A stretch of 64,000 nucleotides of DNA from Azospirillum canadense (lineage in GTDB: Bacteria > Pseudomonadota > Alphaproteobacteria > Azospirillales > Azospirillaceae): NCBI RefSeq assembly GCF_025961225.1, contig NZ_JAOQNG010000001.1:2576001-2640000 (forward strand), given 5' to 3'. Made by a program: the position numbers and the translations under genes. How positions within the stretch are numbered: position 1 is the stretch's first letter; every line of letters begins with the position of its first letter. Of the stretch, positions 26,450 through 35,831 are shown in pieces. The notes below the pieces were generated by a model. That model saw nothing but the letters and a program-made list of their open reading frames with translations, was not told where the DNA came from and ran no database searches.

Positions 26450-26665
26450 GGTTGCGTTTCCCCTGGTTGATCACATCCTATCCTTCCCCGACCAACAGGA
26501 GGTCCGCCGCCGCCGTTCCGCTTCCCACCCCCCAGATGTCCACCCTGATGTCCTAGGCGCCGCCCATCGGAAGGGCTGGACTTGGCGCGGTTGCCGCCTT
26601 ACGTTGGATGGTTGCGGCAGGTCATTGCGCGGCCGCACATTCTCGTCAACGCCCAGGGGGTCGCC

Positions 26666-27211
26666 ATGTACCGTGACAACTCGCTGATGCCGAAGGAGGC
26701 CGTGCGCCTCGCCGTCCTGGGCACGCTGATCCAGGACGGGCCGAAGCGCTACGCCGACCTTGCCGGCGCGCTCCGCCATTTCCTGGACCGCATCGTCGGA
26801 CCGTCGCTCGACCTGATGGGCACCTCGCTGGAGATGCTGCGCTACGAGGGGCTGATCGAGGCGCTGGACGGAAGCGGCATGGAGGACAACGCCCTGCTCG
26901 GCGCCACCGCCGCCGGCCGGACGGAGTTCGACACGCTGATGCGCGCCAACGTCCGCGCGCCGTCGGCCGACGGGCTGAACAAGCTGGTCATCGCGCTGAA
27001 GCTGCGCTTCCTGCACTTGCTGGACGTTGAGGCGCAACGCGACCAGATCGACCACCTCGCTTCCCTGTGCGAGACGGAACTGGCGCGGCTGGGCGACTTG
27101 AAGCGGGCCAGCGCCGGCACCGAGGGCCACTTCGACGCGTGGCTCGACCTCGACATCGCCCAGGCCGAGGAGCGGCTCGCCTGGTTCAACGCGCTGCTGG
27201 CGCGCCTGTAA
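26666..27211 (+). CDS. PadR-like winged-helix transcriptional regulator
   Basis: 181 aa from ATG 26666, chosen for AGGGGG eight bases upstream. The N-terminal part (EAVRLAVLGTLIQDGPKRYADLAGALRHFL, then MLRYEGLIEALDGSG and TAAGRTEFDTLM) follows the PadR pattern of a winged helix with a C-terminal Thr-x-x-Gly-stop-helix. The C-terminal segment is predicted helical, as in the dimerisation domain of longer PadR proteins. Such regulators repress stress or efflux genes; no obvious target is adjacent. Confidence 0.7.
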   Translation: MYRDNSLMPKEAVRLAVLGTLIQDGPKRYADLAGALRHFLDRIVGPSLDLMGTSLEMLRYEGLIEALDGSGMEDNALLGATAAGRTEFDTLMRANVRAPSADGLNKLVIALKLRFLHLLDVEAQRDQIDHLASLCETELARLGDLKRASAGTEGHFDAWLDLDIAQAEERLAWFNALLARL

Positions 27212-27351
27212 CCACCTGTATCGCTGAGCGGCTATGACGAAACGGCGCGGCGTTTTCGCCGCGTCATACGCGAGCGTTTGTTTCGCGTTCCGGTTCTGGT
27301 GTAACTTTGGGATTGCAAGACCGCCCCAGAGTCCCAACCCGGAAACGAGCC

Positions 27352-28128
27352 ATGGCCGCCAACCTGTCGCCCGACGATCTTGAAGACCGCCTGCGCCTCG
27401 AATTCATCGACGACGCGCGTGACCGGCTTGAGGTGATGAACACCGCCATCGACGGCGTGCGCAAGGGCACGCGCGGCCACGCCGACGCCATCGGCGTGCT
27501 GCGGCTGGAAGCGCACAACTTCAAGGGCATGGGGACGAGCTTCGGCTACCCGACGGTCAGCCTGGTGGCGCACCGGCTGGAGGATTACCTGGCCGGGCTG
27601 AAAGAACTGGACCTGCGGCAGCTGTCCGATTCGCAGACCTTCGTGGACCGCATCGCGGAGTTGGTCGACCGCGCCGAGCAGCCGATGGTCGCGGAGACGA
27701 ACCGGATCATCCGCGCCCTGCCCGTGCGCTACCAGTTCGAGATCACCGACGTGGAGGTCCGCGACGTCGAGATCATGCTGGTCACCCCGTCGAAGGTCGT
27801 GTCCAAGAAGGTGGGGACGGAACTGGCGGCCTGCGGTTTCCGCACCGTGACGGTCGGCGATCCCATCGAGTCGATCAGCCTCGCCGTGCGCGTGCCGCCG
27901 GACATGGTGATCGCGTCGATGGTGATGGACGGCCTGTCGGGCCTGGACCTGATCCGCGGCCTGCGCGCCATGAGCGTCACCCGCGACGTGCCCATGGCCC
28001 TGCTGACCTCGCTTCAGCTCGACAACCCGGCGCTGAAGGAAATCCCGCACGGCGTGTCGGTCATCCGCGTCGGCGAACATTTCGGCGAAGACTTCGCGGC
28101 GGTGGTGGCGAAGCACAACCTCGGCTGA
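27352..28128 (+). CDS. HPt-domain protein with a pseudo-receiver domain
   Basis: 258 aa. Residues about 10-110 form a histidine-phosphotransfer domain with the phospho-accepting motif EAHNFKGMGTSFG (His at about 55). Residues about 130-255 follow the CheY receiver pattern (VEIMLVTPSKVV, CGFRTVTVGD, PPDMVIASMVMDGLSGLDLIRGLR). At the position of the phospho-acceptor Asp (usually LLDVMMP) the protein has Ser (IASMVMD), so the receiver cannot be phosphorylated normally. It is probably a phosphorelay shuttle or a brake. No histidine kinase is adjacent. Confidence 0.8.
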   Translation: MAANLSPDDLEDRLRLEFIDDARDRLEVMNTAIDGVRKGTRGHADAIGVLRLEAHNFKGMGTSFGYPTVSLVAHRLEDYLAGLKELDLRQLSDSQTFVDRIAELVDRAEQPMVAETNRIIRALPVRYQFEITDVEVRDVEIMLVTPSKVVSKKVGTELAACGFRTVTVGDPIESISLAVRVPPDMVIASMVMDGLSGLDLIRGLRAMSVTRDVPMALLTSLQLDNPALKEIPHGVSVIRVGEHFGEDFAAVVAKHNLG

Positions 28129-28178
28129 GGTGTCGGTTTCTCGGGGGCAATAGGGGCTTCACGGATTTCGCAGTTTTG

Positions 28179-28280
28179 AAGCACGGATTACACGGATTTC
28201 TTTATCGCTTGCTCAGCGCGGGCCCGTCGAGAAGCCACGATTTGGCAAGTATCAAAGAAAAATCCGTGTAATCCGTGCTT
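28179..28280. repeat. large inverted repeat of the ATCCGTG type
   Basis: Left arm 28179-28203 (AAGCACGGATTACACGG...) and right arm 28254-28280 are inverted copies of about 25 bases with a two-base difference, separated by about 50 bases. A further degenerate unit flanks each arm (CACGGATTTCG on the left, TTCGTGCAATCCGTG on the right). Located between two convergent genes. Intergenic repeats built from AATCCGTG units occur in many unrelated bacteria. Confidence 0.82.
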
Positions 28281-28348
28281 AAATTCGTGCAATCCGTGAT
28301 GAATAAGTTGTCCGACAACGGGTTATCCGTCAACGGGCGACAACCCAA

Positions 28349-29086
28349 TCAATACAGATGCTGACCGCCGGTGATGAACATCTCCGTTCCGGTGACGTAG
28401 CCCGAATCGGGGCCGCACAGGTAGAAGATCACCGCCGCGACGTCTTCCGGCGTGCCCATGCGCTTCAGCGGGATGCGCGGGATCAGCACGTCGTATTCGG
28501 GGCCGGTCATGGAGGTTTCGATCTCGCCCGGCGCCACGGCGTTGACGCGCACGCCAATTTCCGCGAACTCCACGGCCATCTCGCGGGTCAGGCCGGACAG
28601 CGCCGCCTTGGAAGTGGAATAGGCGGAGCCCGCGAAGGGGTGCACCGAATGCCCGGCGATGGAGGTCACGTTGACGATCGCCCCCTTGGCGCGCGACAGC
28701 GGGGCCGCGAAGCCGCGGGCAAGCACCAGGGGCGCGAAGAAGTTCAGCTCGAACACCCGGTGCCAGCCCTCGATGGCGCCGTTCAGGCAGCCCAGGCGCT
28801 CCTTGATCGGCGTCTTGGGCGAGATGCCGGCGTTGTTGATGAGGGCGTGCAGCGGCTGCCCGTCCAGCGCGCGGTTGGCCTCCTCCACGAAGCGGGCGCG
28901 GCTGTCCGGGTCGGACAGGTCGGTCGCGATGTGGTGGGTCCAGTTGGGATCCCGGCGGCAATGGTCCGGCACCTCCTCGCGCGAGCAGGAAATGACGCGC
29001 CAGCCCTCGGCGCTGAAGCGCTGGACGGTGGCGTGGCCGATGCCCCGGCTCGCGCCGGTGAGAATGACGATTTTACGGTGCGGCAT
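28349..29086 (-). CDS. short-chain dehydrogenase/reductase
   Basis: 245 aa, a classical SDR. NAD(P)-binding TGASRGIG at residues about 10-17, NNAG near residue 85, the catalytic YxxxK as YSTSK with an upstream Ser, and the C-terminal GTEMFITGGQHLY typical of 3-oxoacyl-reductase-like enzymes. Start ATG 29086 gives the usual short N-terminus before KIVILTGAS. Substrate unknown. It is divergent from the ChaN-like gene across about 160 bases. Confidence 0.9.
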   Translation of the reverse strand: MPHRKIVILTGASRGIGHATVQRFSAEGWRVISCSREEVPDHCRRDPNWTHHIATDLSDPDSRARFVEEANRALDGQPLHALINNAGISPKTPIKERLGCLNGAIEGWHRVFELNFFAPLVLARGFAAPLSRAKGAIVNVTSIAGHSVHPFAGSAYSTSKAALSGLTREMAVEFAEIGVRVNAVAPGEIETSMTGPEYDVLIPRIPLKRMGTPEDVAAVIFYLCGPDSGYVTGTEMFITGGQHLY

Positions 29087-29247
29087 AACGCACACGATAG
29101 CGCGCTTCACGGCAGGGCGCCAGCGGAGCGGTTCGTCATCAGGGTTGCAGCGGTTGACGGCAGCGGTTGACGGTTGTCCAGTCACGCCCAACCTTCAGGC
29201 CAGACCATTCATCAGGTCGTGCTCATGAATCGAGGAGGGTTGGTCAC

Positions 29248-30432
29248 GTGCTGTCCCGTCTGATCGCCGCGATTCTGCTCGCCGGCACGGCCGCCCTGCC
29301 CGTTTCCGGCCGCGCCGCCGCCCCGGCGGGCTCCGACCTGCCGCCGGCCGCCTGCGTGAAACCCGGCGGCTGGTCGGACGCCTCGGCCCGTCCCATGGAC
29401 ACCGGCGACCTGCTGCGCCGCGCCGCCGATGCGCCGGTGGTCCTGCTGGGCGAGCGGCACGACAGCGCCGACCACCACCGCTGGCAGCTGCACACGCTGA
29501 TCGCCCTCTACACCATGAACCCGAACCTCTCCATCGGGCTGGAGATGCTGCCGCGCAGCGCCCAGCCGGCGCTCGACCGCTGGACCGCCGGCACGATCAC
29601 CGAGGCCGAGTTGCTGAAGGAAACCAACTGGCGCAAGACCTGGGGCTACGACGCGCAGTTCTACCTGCCCATCCTGAACTTCGCGCGAATGAACCGGCTG
29701 CCGCTGGTCGCGCTGAACGTGGAGCGCGGGCTCGTCGCCCGCACCGCGCGGGAGGGCTGGGCCGCCATCCCGCCGGCCGACCGCCAGGGCGTCGGCAACC
29801 CGGCGCCGCCCAGCTCCGCCTACGTGAAGCGCCTGCGCGAGGCGATGGACTCCCATGGCCCCGGCGAACGCAGCGCCGACAGCTTCCAACGTTTTGTCGA
29901 GGCGCAATCGGTCTGGGACCGCGCCATGGCGGAGCGCATCGCCGACACCCGCCGCGACACCAACCGCACGGTGGTCGCCATCCTCGGCATGGGCCATGTG
30001 GAGGGGCACGATGGCGTGCCGTACCAGCTGGCCGACCTCGGCATCGGCAACTCCCTCGTCCTGCTGCCCTGGGACCCCGAGCGCCCCTGCGACGCGCTGG
30101 ACGGGCGGATCGCCGACGCGGTCTATGGCCTGCGCGACGCCGACCCGCCCGACGCCGACGAGCCGCCCCGCCCGCGCCTGGGCGTGATGCTGGAACCCGG
30201 CAACGGCGGCGCCCAGGTGCGTTCGGTGATGGACGGCAGCGTCGCCGCGGCGGCGGGGCTCGCCCCAGGCGACGTGGTGGTCGCGGCGGCCGGCACCCCG
30301 GTGCACGACGCCTCCGAACTGACCGCGGTGGTGCAGCGCCAGGCGCCCGGGACGTGGCTGCCTCTGACGGTCAAGCGCGAACAGGGGACCAAGGAACTGG
30401 TCGCGAAATTCCCGGCCGAACAGCACCCGTAG
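29248..30432 (+). CDS. ChaN-like haem-binding protein with C-terminal PDZ domain
   Basis: 394 aa. Signal-like N-terminus (LIAAILLAGTAALPVSGRAAA). Residues about 45-280 form the ChaN/haem-binding uptake fold: VVLLGERHDSADHHRWQL, LSIGLEMLPRS, and AILGMGHVEGHDGVPYQL. Residues about 305-390 form a PDZ domain (RLGVMLEPGNGG..., GLAPGDVVVAAAGTPV). ChaN binds haem and is linked to iron uptake; the PDZ may tether it to a partner. Start GTG 29248 has AGGAGG ten bases upstream. The combination ChaN plus PDZ is known in proteobacteria. Confidence 0.82.
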   Translation: MLSRLIAAILLAGTAALPVSGRAAAPAGSDLPPAACVKPGGWSDASARPMDTGDLLRRAADAPVVLLGERHDSADHHRWQLHTLIALYTMNPNLSIGLEMLPRSAQPALDRWTAGTITEAELLKETNWRKTWGYDAQFYLPILNFARMNRLPLVALNVERGLVARTAREGWAAIPPADRQGVGNPAPPSSAYVKRLREAMDSHGPGERSADSFQRFVEAQSVWDRAMAERIADTRRDTNRTVVAILGMGHVEGHDGVPYQLADLGIGNSLVLLPWDPERPCDALDGRIADAVYGLRDADPPDADEPPRPRLGVMLEPGNGGAQVRSVMDGSVAAAAGLAPGDVVVAAAGTPVHDASELTAVVQRQAPGTWLPLTVKREQGTKELVAKFPAEQHP

Positions 30433-30436
30433 GCCT

Positions 30437-30510
30437 GTAGGTCGGGTGGAGCGCAGCGAAACCCGACAGGTGCGCGTGTTGGGTTGCGCCTGCGGCACTA
30501 CCCAACCTAC
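30437..30510. repeat. GTAGGTCGGGT...ACCCAACCTAC palindromic repeat
   Basis: A 74-base element with near-inverted ends (GTAGGTCGGGT on the left, ACCCAACCTAC on the right) and internal inverted pairs (GGAGCGCAGCGAAACCCGAC, TGTTGGGTTGCGCC). It lies between convergent genes. Elements with these end sequences are dispersed in many proteobacteria. Confidence 0.75.
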
Positions 30511-30523
30511 GCGTCTCGCCTTG

Positions 30524-31099
30524 TCAGAGCATCCGCTCCCACTGCGCCAGGATGTCGGGGGTGGGATTGACGGCGGGGGCGTACTCAGTGCGGCCGAGGC
30601 GGGCGCGATGCTCGCGCAAAGCCCAGTGCACCGTCGGGAAGGCCAAGTCGTCCCAGGGGATTTCGTCCCAGCGGAACAGGCCGACCTCCTGGCTTTCCGG
30701 GCCGGCGGAGACGTCGGGCGACAGAAGCCGGGCGCGGAAGATCATCTGCACCTGGCTGATGCGCGGGATGTCGTAGACGGCCAGCAGCGAGTCGATTTCA
30801 ATCTTCGCCCGCGCCTCCTCCCACGCCTCGCGGGCCGCACCCTCCATGGTGCTCTCGCGCTCCTCCATGAAGCCGGCGGGCAGGGTCCAGAAGCCCTTGC
30901 GCGGCTCGATGGCGCGGCGGCACAGCAGGATGCGGTCCTCCCACACCGCCACCGATCCCACCACGATCAGCGGGTTCTGGTAGGCGATGTAGCCGCAGTC
31001 GGGACACATCAGCCGCTCGCGGTCTTCACCGGCGGGAATGGCGCGGACGCGGGGGCCCTGGGGAGCGGTCGGAGGGGTCGGAGGGGTCGGATCGGACAT
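30524..31099 (-). CDS. NUDIX hydrolase with N-terminal CxxC
   Basis: 191 aa. A CPDCG segment near residue 32 may be part of a zinc knuckle (NADH-pyrophosphatase-like). The Nudix box is complete: G-FMEER-E-STMEGAA-RE-AW-EE (about residues 77-97), coordinating metal for hydrolysis of a nucleoside diphosphate linked to a moiety X. Length and context suit an ADP-ribose or NADH pyrophosphatase, but the substrate is not determined. ATG 31099 is taken as the start; the frame upstream is open by chance. Confidence 0.87.
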   Translation of the reverse strand: MSDPTPPTPPTAPQGPRVRAIPAGEDRERLMCPDCGYIAYQNPLIVVGSVAVWEDRILLCRRAIEPRKGFWTLPAGFMEERESTMEGAAREAWEEARAKIEIDSLLAVYDIPRISQVQMIFRARLLSPDVSAGPESQEVGLFRWDEIPWDDLAFPTVHWALREHRARLGRTEYAPAVNPTPDILAQWERML

Positions 31100-31290
31100 G
31101 CGTCGGATATGGCGCGAACGGGCAAGCGGGGCAAGCCTGCCGATGGTCGCGGCCACCGGTCGCCTTCTGACGCTCCGCTTGCGTTCGTCACACGTTCTCT
31201 TTCGCTTTTCGTTCCCGGCGCCCTTCCTGTAGTCTGCCGAAGCAGCCAAAGAGTTTGCGGAAGAGTTCGGAGACAGGTTCGGTGACGTCC

Positions 31291-32709
31291 ATGCAGTTCG
31301 CGTTCGACGGGGCGTCGGTGGCGCTCGGGCTCCTGCTGGGGGCACTGCTCGCCGGGGCGGCCGTGCGGCTGTTTGCCGCGCGGACGGAGGCCGAGTCGAA
31401 CGCCCTCCACGCCGAGCTGATCACCCGCCTCGACATGGCCGAGCGGATCGAGGACGACCTGCGCGAGGAGGTGGAGGCGCGCGACCACCAGATCGCCCGG
31501 CTGAATGGCGAACTGGCCACGGCACGCGAGCGGTCGGCCGAGCTGTCCACGACGCTCGCCAAGGAACGTGCCGCGACGGCGGAGAAGCTGGCCCTGCTGG
31601 AGCGGGCGCAGGCGACCCTGTCCGACAGCTTCAAGGCCCTGTCGGCGGAGGCGCTGCGCTCCAACAACCAGAGCTTCCTCGACCTCGCCAAGGAGACGCT
31701 GACAACCTTCCAGGAGCAGGCCAAGGGGGATTTGGAGAAGCGGCAGGCGGCCATCTCCGACATCGTCGCCCCGGTGCGCCAGTCGCTGGAGAAGATGGAC
31801 GGCCAGATCCAGGAGATGGAGCGCACCCGCGCCGGCGCCTACGAGGGGCTGAAGCAGCAGGTGCTGTCGATGCTGGAAACGCAGGCGCAACTGCGCGCGG
31901 AGACCGGCAACCTTGTCCGCGCCCTGCGCACGCCGGCCGCGCGCGGCCGCTGGGGCGAAATCCAGCTGCGCCGGGTCTGCGAGATGGCCGGCATGCTCGA
32001 CCACTGCGACTTCGTGGAGCAGGCGACGGTCGACAGCGTTGCCGGCAAGCTGCGCCCGGACCTTGTGGTGAAGCTGCCCGGCGGCAAAACCATCGTGGTG
32101 GACGCCAAGACGCCCCTGGAGGGCTATCTCGACGGCGTGCAGGCCGACAGCGACGGCGCGCGGCACGACGGCCTGTCGCGCCACGCCCGCCACGTGCGGG
32201 AGCACATGAAGCAGCTGGGCGCCAAGGCCTATTGGGACCAGTTCGAGGACACGCCGGAGTTCGTCGTGCTGTTCCTGCCCGGCGAAAACTTCTTCTCCGC
32301 GGCGCTGGAGCACGACCCGGCGCTGATCGAGGCGGGCATCGACCACCGGGTGATACTGGCCACCCCGACGACGCTGATCGCGCTGCTGCGCGCCGTCGCC
32401 TACGGCTGGCGACAGGAACGGCTGGCCGACAACGCGCGGGAGATCAGCGGGCTGGGTGCGGAACTCTACAAGCGTTTGCACGACCTGGGCGGCCACATGG
32501 AGCGGCTGGGCCTACAGCTGGAAAAGGCGGTCGGCTGCTACAACGGCGCCGTCGGCAGCTTGGAATCCCGTGTGCTGGTCAGTGCCCGCCGCTTCCGCGA
32601 CCTGCACGTCACGCCGGACGGCGCGGAGGACATACCGCTTCTGGAACCGCTGGACCACGCCCCCCGCCAGCTTCAGGCGCCGGAGCTGCGCGCAAAGGTG
32701 GGAACGTAA
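31291..32709 (+). CDS. rmuC: DNA recombination protein RmuC
   Basis: 472 aa. An N-terminal membrane helix (VALGLLLGALLAGAAVRLF), a coiled coil of about 150 residues (AERIEDDLREEVEARDHQIARLN and following), then the RmuC nuclease-like domain: RGRWGEIQLRRVCEMAGM, the PD-(D/E)xK-like core LRPDLVVKLPGGKTIVVDAKTPL, and FLPGENFFSAAL. RmuC limits inversions at short inverted repeats in E. coli. Start ATG 31291; GTG 31282 is an alternative with GGAG upstream. Divergent from the NUDIX gene. Confidence 0.92.
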   Translation: MQFAFDGASVALGLLLGALLAGAAVRLFAARTEAESNALHAELITRLDMAERIEDDLREEVEARDHQIARLNGELATARERSAELSTTLAKERAATAEKLALLERAQATLSDSFKALSAEALRSNNQSFLDLAKETLTTFQEQAKGDLEKRQAAISDIVAPVRQSLEKMDGQIQEMERTRAGAYEGLKQQVLSMLETQAQLRAETGNLVRALRTPAARGRWGEIQLRRVCEMAGMLDHCDFVEQATVDSVAGKLRPDLVVKLPGGKTIVVDAKTPLEGYLDGVQADSDGARHDGLSRHARHVREHMKQLGAKAYWDQFEDTPEFVVLFLPGENFFSAALEHDPALIEAGIDHRVILATPTTLIALLRAVAYGWRQERLADNAREISGLGAELYKRLHDLGGHMERLGLQLEKAVGCYNGAVGSLESRVLVSARRFRDLHVTPDGAEDIPLLEPLDHAPRQLQAPELRAKVGT

Positions 32710-32895
32710 GGGAGAATCCCGCAACCGTCTTTTGCCTTGCAAACACGAAGGGCGGTTCCAATTTCCCTGATGTCATTCTGCTTCGGACTGCCGGCCTGCT
32801 ACGCCTTCGGGTGCCCAGATCGTCGCTATGCCTGGACACAGTCTGATGCGTCGCACCGGTCGATGCGGCGCCATTCATTCCATGGGGGACAAACC

Positions 32896-33105
32896 ATGCC
32901 CGTTGGCACCGTCAAGTGGTTCAACAGCACCAAGGGTTACGGATTCATTCAGCCGGACAACGGCGGCGCGGACGTCTTCGTCCACATCTCCGCCGTTGAG
33001 CGCGCCGGCCTCCGCAGCCTGAACGAAGGCCAGAAGGTCTCCTACGAGGAACAGCGCGACCCGAAGCGCGGCAAGACCTCGGCGGAGAACCTGAAGGCCG
33101 TCTAA
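32896..33105 (+). CDS. cold-shock protein (CspA family)
   Basis: 69 aa single OB-fold protein with the two nucleic-acid-binding motifs KGYGFIQ (RNP1) and VFVHI (RNP2). It binds single-stranded RNA and DNA and may act as an RNA chaperone. Start ATG 32896 has GGGGGA eight bases upstream. The 186-base gap upstream could provide the long structured leader usual for cold-induced csp genes, though I see no conserved cold box. A terminator follows. Confidence 0.93.
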   Translation: MPVGTVKWFNSTKGYGFIQPDNGGADVFVHISAVERAGLRSLNEGQKVSYEEQRDPKRGKTSAENLKAV

Positions 33106-33128
33106 AACGACCTTCTGTCGCGCGTCTG

Positions 33129-33156
33129 AAGGGGCACCGGGCGACCGGTGCCCCTT
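33129..33156 (+). terminator. terminator of the cold-shock gene
   Basis: AAGGGGCACCGG and CCGGTGCCCCTT form a perfect 12-bp stem with the GCGA loop, followed by a short T-run (TTTCC). Confidence 0.85.
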
Positions 33157-33204
33157 TCCGTTGCGCGCCTGTTTTCCCATCACCCGATTTCGGAGTTTCC
33201 CCCA

Positions 33205-33435
33205 ATGGCCAAGATCAAGAAGAAGCAGCAGGCAGACAACGGCTTCGTCCTGTTCGACGTGCTCTACGCGGACGGCGCCCGCACCTCCAACCGCAAGGTC
33301 CCGAGCACGCTGGTCGGCGGCCTGGACGGCGACGAGCCGGCCCGCGCCTTCCTTGAGGAGCAGGACAACAAGATCGCCGAGATGTCCGGCAACCCCCGCG
33401 GCCCCATCAAGTCGATCACCCGGTCGGCGGTGTGA
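33205..33435 (+). CDS. hypothetical protein (76 aa)
   Basis: Begins MAKIKKKQQADNG with a CGGAG ribosome site nine bases upstream. A basic N-terminus is followed by FVLFDVLYADGARTSNRKVPSTLVGGLDGDEPARAFLEEQD (quoted in part), which looks like a small compact alpha-beta protein. No named domain. It lies between the csp gene and the def-fmt-truA cluster. Confidence 0.65.
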   Translation: MAKIKKKQQADNGFVLFDVLYADGARTSNRKVPSTLVGGLDGDEPARAFLEEQDNKIAEMSGNPRGPIKSITRSAV

Positions 33436-33550
33436 TCCGCGACTCCAGCGGGCTGTTTGCCGAGGGATCATCAGCGTTCCTTGACCTGACGGCCCGCCCT
33501 CCATATTTTGGAATTTTGTAACTCACCCCTTGCACCGTTGCCGAGTCCCC

Positions 33551-34069
33551 ATGGCCGTTCTGGATATCCTCGTCGCCCCGCACCCGGTCCTGAAGCAGAA
33601 GGCGAAGCCCGTCGAAAAGGTCGACGCGCGCGTCGCCAAGCTGATGGACGACATGGTCGAAACCATGTACGCCGCGAAGGGCATCGGCCTCGCCGCCCCG
33701 CAGATCGGCGTGCTGGAGCGCGTCATCGTCGTGGACGTGCACGAGAAGGATGAGGAGCCGAACCCGATCCGGCTCGCCAACCCGGAGATCGTCTGGAAGT
33801 CGGACGAGACCTCGGTCTGCGAGGAAGGCTGCCTGTCCGTGCCCGACCAATTCGCCGAGGTGACCCGCCCCTCCGCCATCCGCGTCCGCTACCTCGACGA
33901 AAAGAACGAGGTGCGCGAGATGGAGGCCGACGGCATGCTGTCCACCTGCATCCAGCACGAGATCGACCACCTGAACGGCGTGCTTTTCGTGGACTACCTG
34001 TCGATGCTGAAGCGCAACATGATCCTGCGCAAGGTGCAGAAGATGCAGCGCTCGGGCGCCAGCGCCTGA
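33551..34069 (+). CDS. def: peptide deformylase
   Basis: 172 aa metal enzyme removing the N-formyl group from nascent proteins. All three motifs are present: GIGLAAPQIG (about residues 43-52), EEGCLSVP (Cys metal ligand, about residue 96) and HEIDHL (two His ligands and catalytic Glu, about residue 138). Start ATG 33551 gives the standard N-terminus MAVLDILVAPHPVL. First gene of the def-fmt-truA cluster, a common alphaproteobacterial arrangement. Confidence 0.97.
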   Translation: MAVLDILVAPHPVLKQKAKPVEKVDARVAKLMDDMVETMYAAKGIGLAAPQIGVLERVIVVDVHEKDEEPNPIRLANPEIVWKSDETSVCEEGCLSVPDQFAEVTRPSAIRVRYLDEKNEVREMEADGMLSTCIQHEIDHLNGVLFVDYLSMLKRNMILRKVQKMQRSGASA

Positions 34070-34096
34070 CCGACCTCTTTCTCGGACGTTCTTCCC

Positions 34097-35050
34097 ATGC
34101 CCAAGCTTCGCCTCGTCTTCATGGGCACGCCGGACTTCGCCGTGCCCAGCCTGCGCGCGCTGGTCGAGGCCGGGCATGAGGTCGCCTGCGTCTACAGCCA
34201 GCCGCCCCGGCCCGCCGGGCGCGGCCAGCAGGTGCAGAAATCCCCGGTCCACCGCTTCGCCGAGGAGCACGGCATCCCCGTGCGCACGCCGAAGTCGCTG
34301 CGCAACGCGGAGGCCCAGGCGGAGTTCGCCGACCTGAAGGCTGACGCCGCCGTGGTCGCCGCCTATGGCCTCATCCTGCCGCAGCCGGTGCTGGACGCGC
34401 CGCGGCTGGGCTGTCTGAACGTGCACGGCTCCCTTCTGCCGCGCTGGCGCGGGGCGGCGCCCATCCAGCGCTCCCTGCTGGCCGGCGACGCGGAAACCGG
34501 CATCACCATCATGCAGATGGACATCGGGCTGGACACCGGCGCCATGCTGCTGAAGGATCAGGTGCCGATCACCGCCGAGACCACCGCCAGCACGCTGCAC
34601 GACGCACTGGCCGACATGGGCGCGCGGCTGATCGTGGAGGCGATGGACGGCCTCGCCGAGGGCCGCCTGACCGCCGTGCCGCAGCCCGACGACGGCGTGA
34701 CCTACGCCGCCAAGCTGACCCGCGAGGACGGCCGGCTCGACTGGTCGCGCGAGGCGGCGTACGTGGAGCGGCAGGTGCGCGCATTGACCCCCTGGCCCGG
34801 CTGCTGGTTCGACATCAAGGGCGAGCGCATCAAGGTGCTGAAGGCGGAGCCCGCGCCGGAGGCCAAGGGTGCCACCCCCGGCACCCTGCTGGACGACCGG
34901 CTGACCATCGCCTGCACCGACGGCGCCGTCCGCCTGACACTGGTGCAGCGTCCGGGCAAGGCGCCGGTGGAAGGTTCCGCCTTCCTGCGCGGCTTCGCGC
35001 TTCCGGTTGGCACGGTTTTCGAAAACGCCGCATGCAGCGCTGGAAACTAA
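34097..35050 (+). CDS. fmt: methionyl-tRNA formyltransferase
   Basis: 317 aa, the family length. It formylates initiator Met-tRNA with 10-formyltetrahydrofolate. [15 protein letters not shown] near residue 5, [16 protein letters not shown] (folate site with the catalytic Asn/His region, around residue 110), and [15 protein letters not shown]. The C-terminal tRNA-binding domain is present. 27 bases after def; its end overlaps the start of truA by 19 bases. Confidence 0.97.
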   Translation: MPKLRLVFMGTPDFAVPSLRALVEAGHEVACVYSQPPRPAGRGQQVQKSPVHRFAEEHGIPVRTPKSLRNAEAQAEFADLKADAAVVAAYGLILPQPVLDAPRLGCLNVHGSLLPRWRGAAPIQRSLLAGDAETGITIMQMDIGLDTGAMLLKDQVPITAETTASTLHDALADMGARLIVEAMDGLAEGRLTAVPQPDDGVTYAAKLTREDGRLDWSREAAYVERQVRALTPWPGCWFDIKGERIKVLKAEPAPEAKGATPGTLLDDRLTIACTDGAVRLTLVQRPGKAPVEGSAFLRGFALPVGTVFENAACSAGN

Positions 35051-35769
35051 CCGTCGAGTATGACGGCCGGCCCTTCGTCGGCTGGCAGCGCCAGGACAAC
35101 GGCCCCTCCGTCCAGCAATCGCTGGAGGAAGCGATCGGCCGCCTGTCCGGCGAGACCGTGCGCGTCCACACCTCCGGCCGCACCGACGCGGGCGTGCACG
35201 GGCTGGGGCAGGTCTGCCATTTTGACCTGGAAAGGCCCTTCACCGGGCTGAAGCTGCGCGACGCGCTGAACTTCCACCTGAAGCCCGCACCCATCGCCGT
35301 GCTGCTGGCCGAGGCGATGCCGGACGACTTCCACGCCCGCATGACCTGCCTGGGGCGCAGCTACGTCTACCGCATCGTCAACCGCCGCGCCCCGCTGACG
35401 CTCGACGCCGGGCGCGCGTGGCACGTCATGCGACCGCTCGACGCGGAGGTGATGCACGACGCGGCGCAGGTGCTGGTTGGGCGCCACGACTTCAGCAGCT
35501 TCCGCGCCTCCTTGTGTCAGGCGAACTCTCCGGTCAAGACGCTGGAGCGCTTGGCCGTGGAGCGGGTCGGTGAAGAGGTGCGGGTGCACGCGGCGGCGCG
35601 CTCCTTCCTGCACCACCAGGTGCGCAACATGGTCGGCACGCTGGAACTGGTCGGGGCCGGCAAATGGACGGCTGACGACCTGCGCCGGGCGCTGGAAGCG
35701 CGCGACCGCTCCGCCGCCGGCCCGACCGCCCCGCCGGATGGGCTGTATTTCGTCGCGGCCCGCTACTGA
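35032..35769 (+). CDS. truA: tRNA pseudouridine(38-40) synthase TruA
   Basis: 245 aa. [12 protein letters not shown] near the N-terminus, and the catalytic Asp in [14 protein letters not shown] (about residue 50). It converts uridines 38-40 in the anticodon stem. The ATG at 35032 lies inside the end of fmt (19-base overlap), indicating translational coupling in the def-fmt-truA unit. Confidence 0.97.
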   Translation: MQRWKLTVEYDGRPFVGWQRQDNGPSVQQSLEEAIGRLSGETVRVHTSGRTDAGVHGLGQVCHFDLERPFTGLKLRDALNFHLKPAPIAVLLAEAMPDDFHARMTCLGRSYVYRIVNRRAPLTLDAGRAWHVMRPLDAEVMHDAAQVLVGRHDFSSFRASLCQANSPVKTLERLAVERVGEEVRVHAAARSFLHHQVRNMVGTLELVGAGKWTADDLRRALEARDRSAAGPTAPPDGLYFVAARY

Positions 35770-35831
35770 CAGGCGCCGGATTTCCCGATAGATTCTTGGG
35801 GCACCGAACAACCGGCCGGTAGCCGCAAGCC

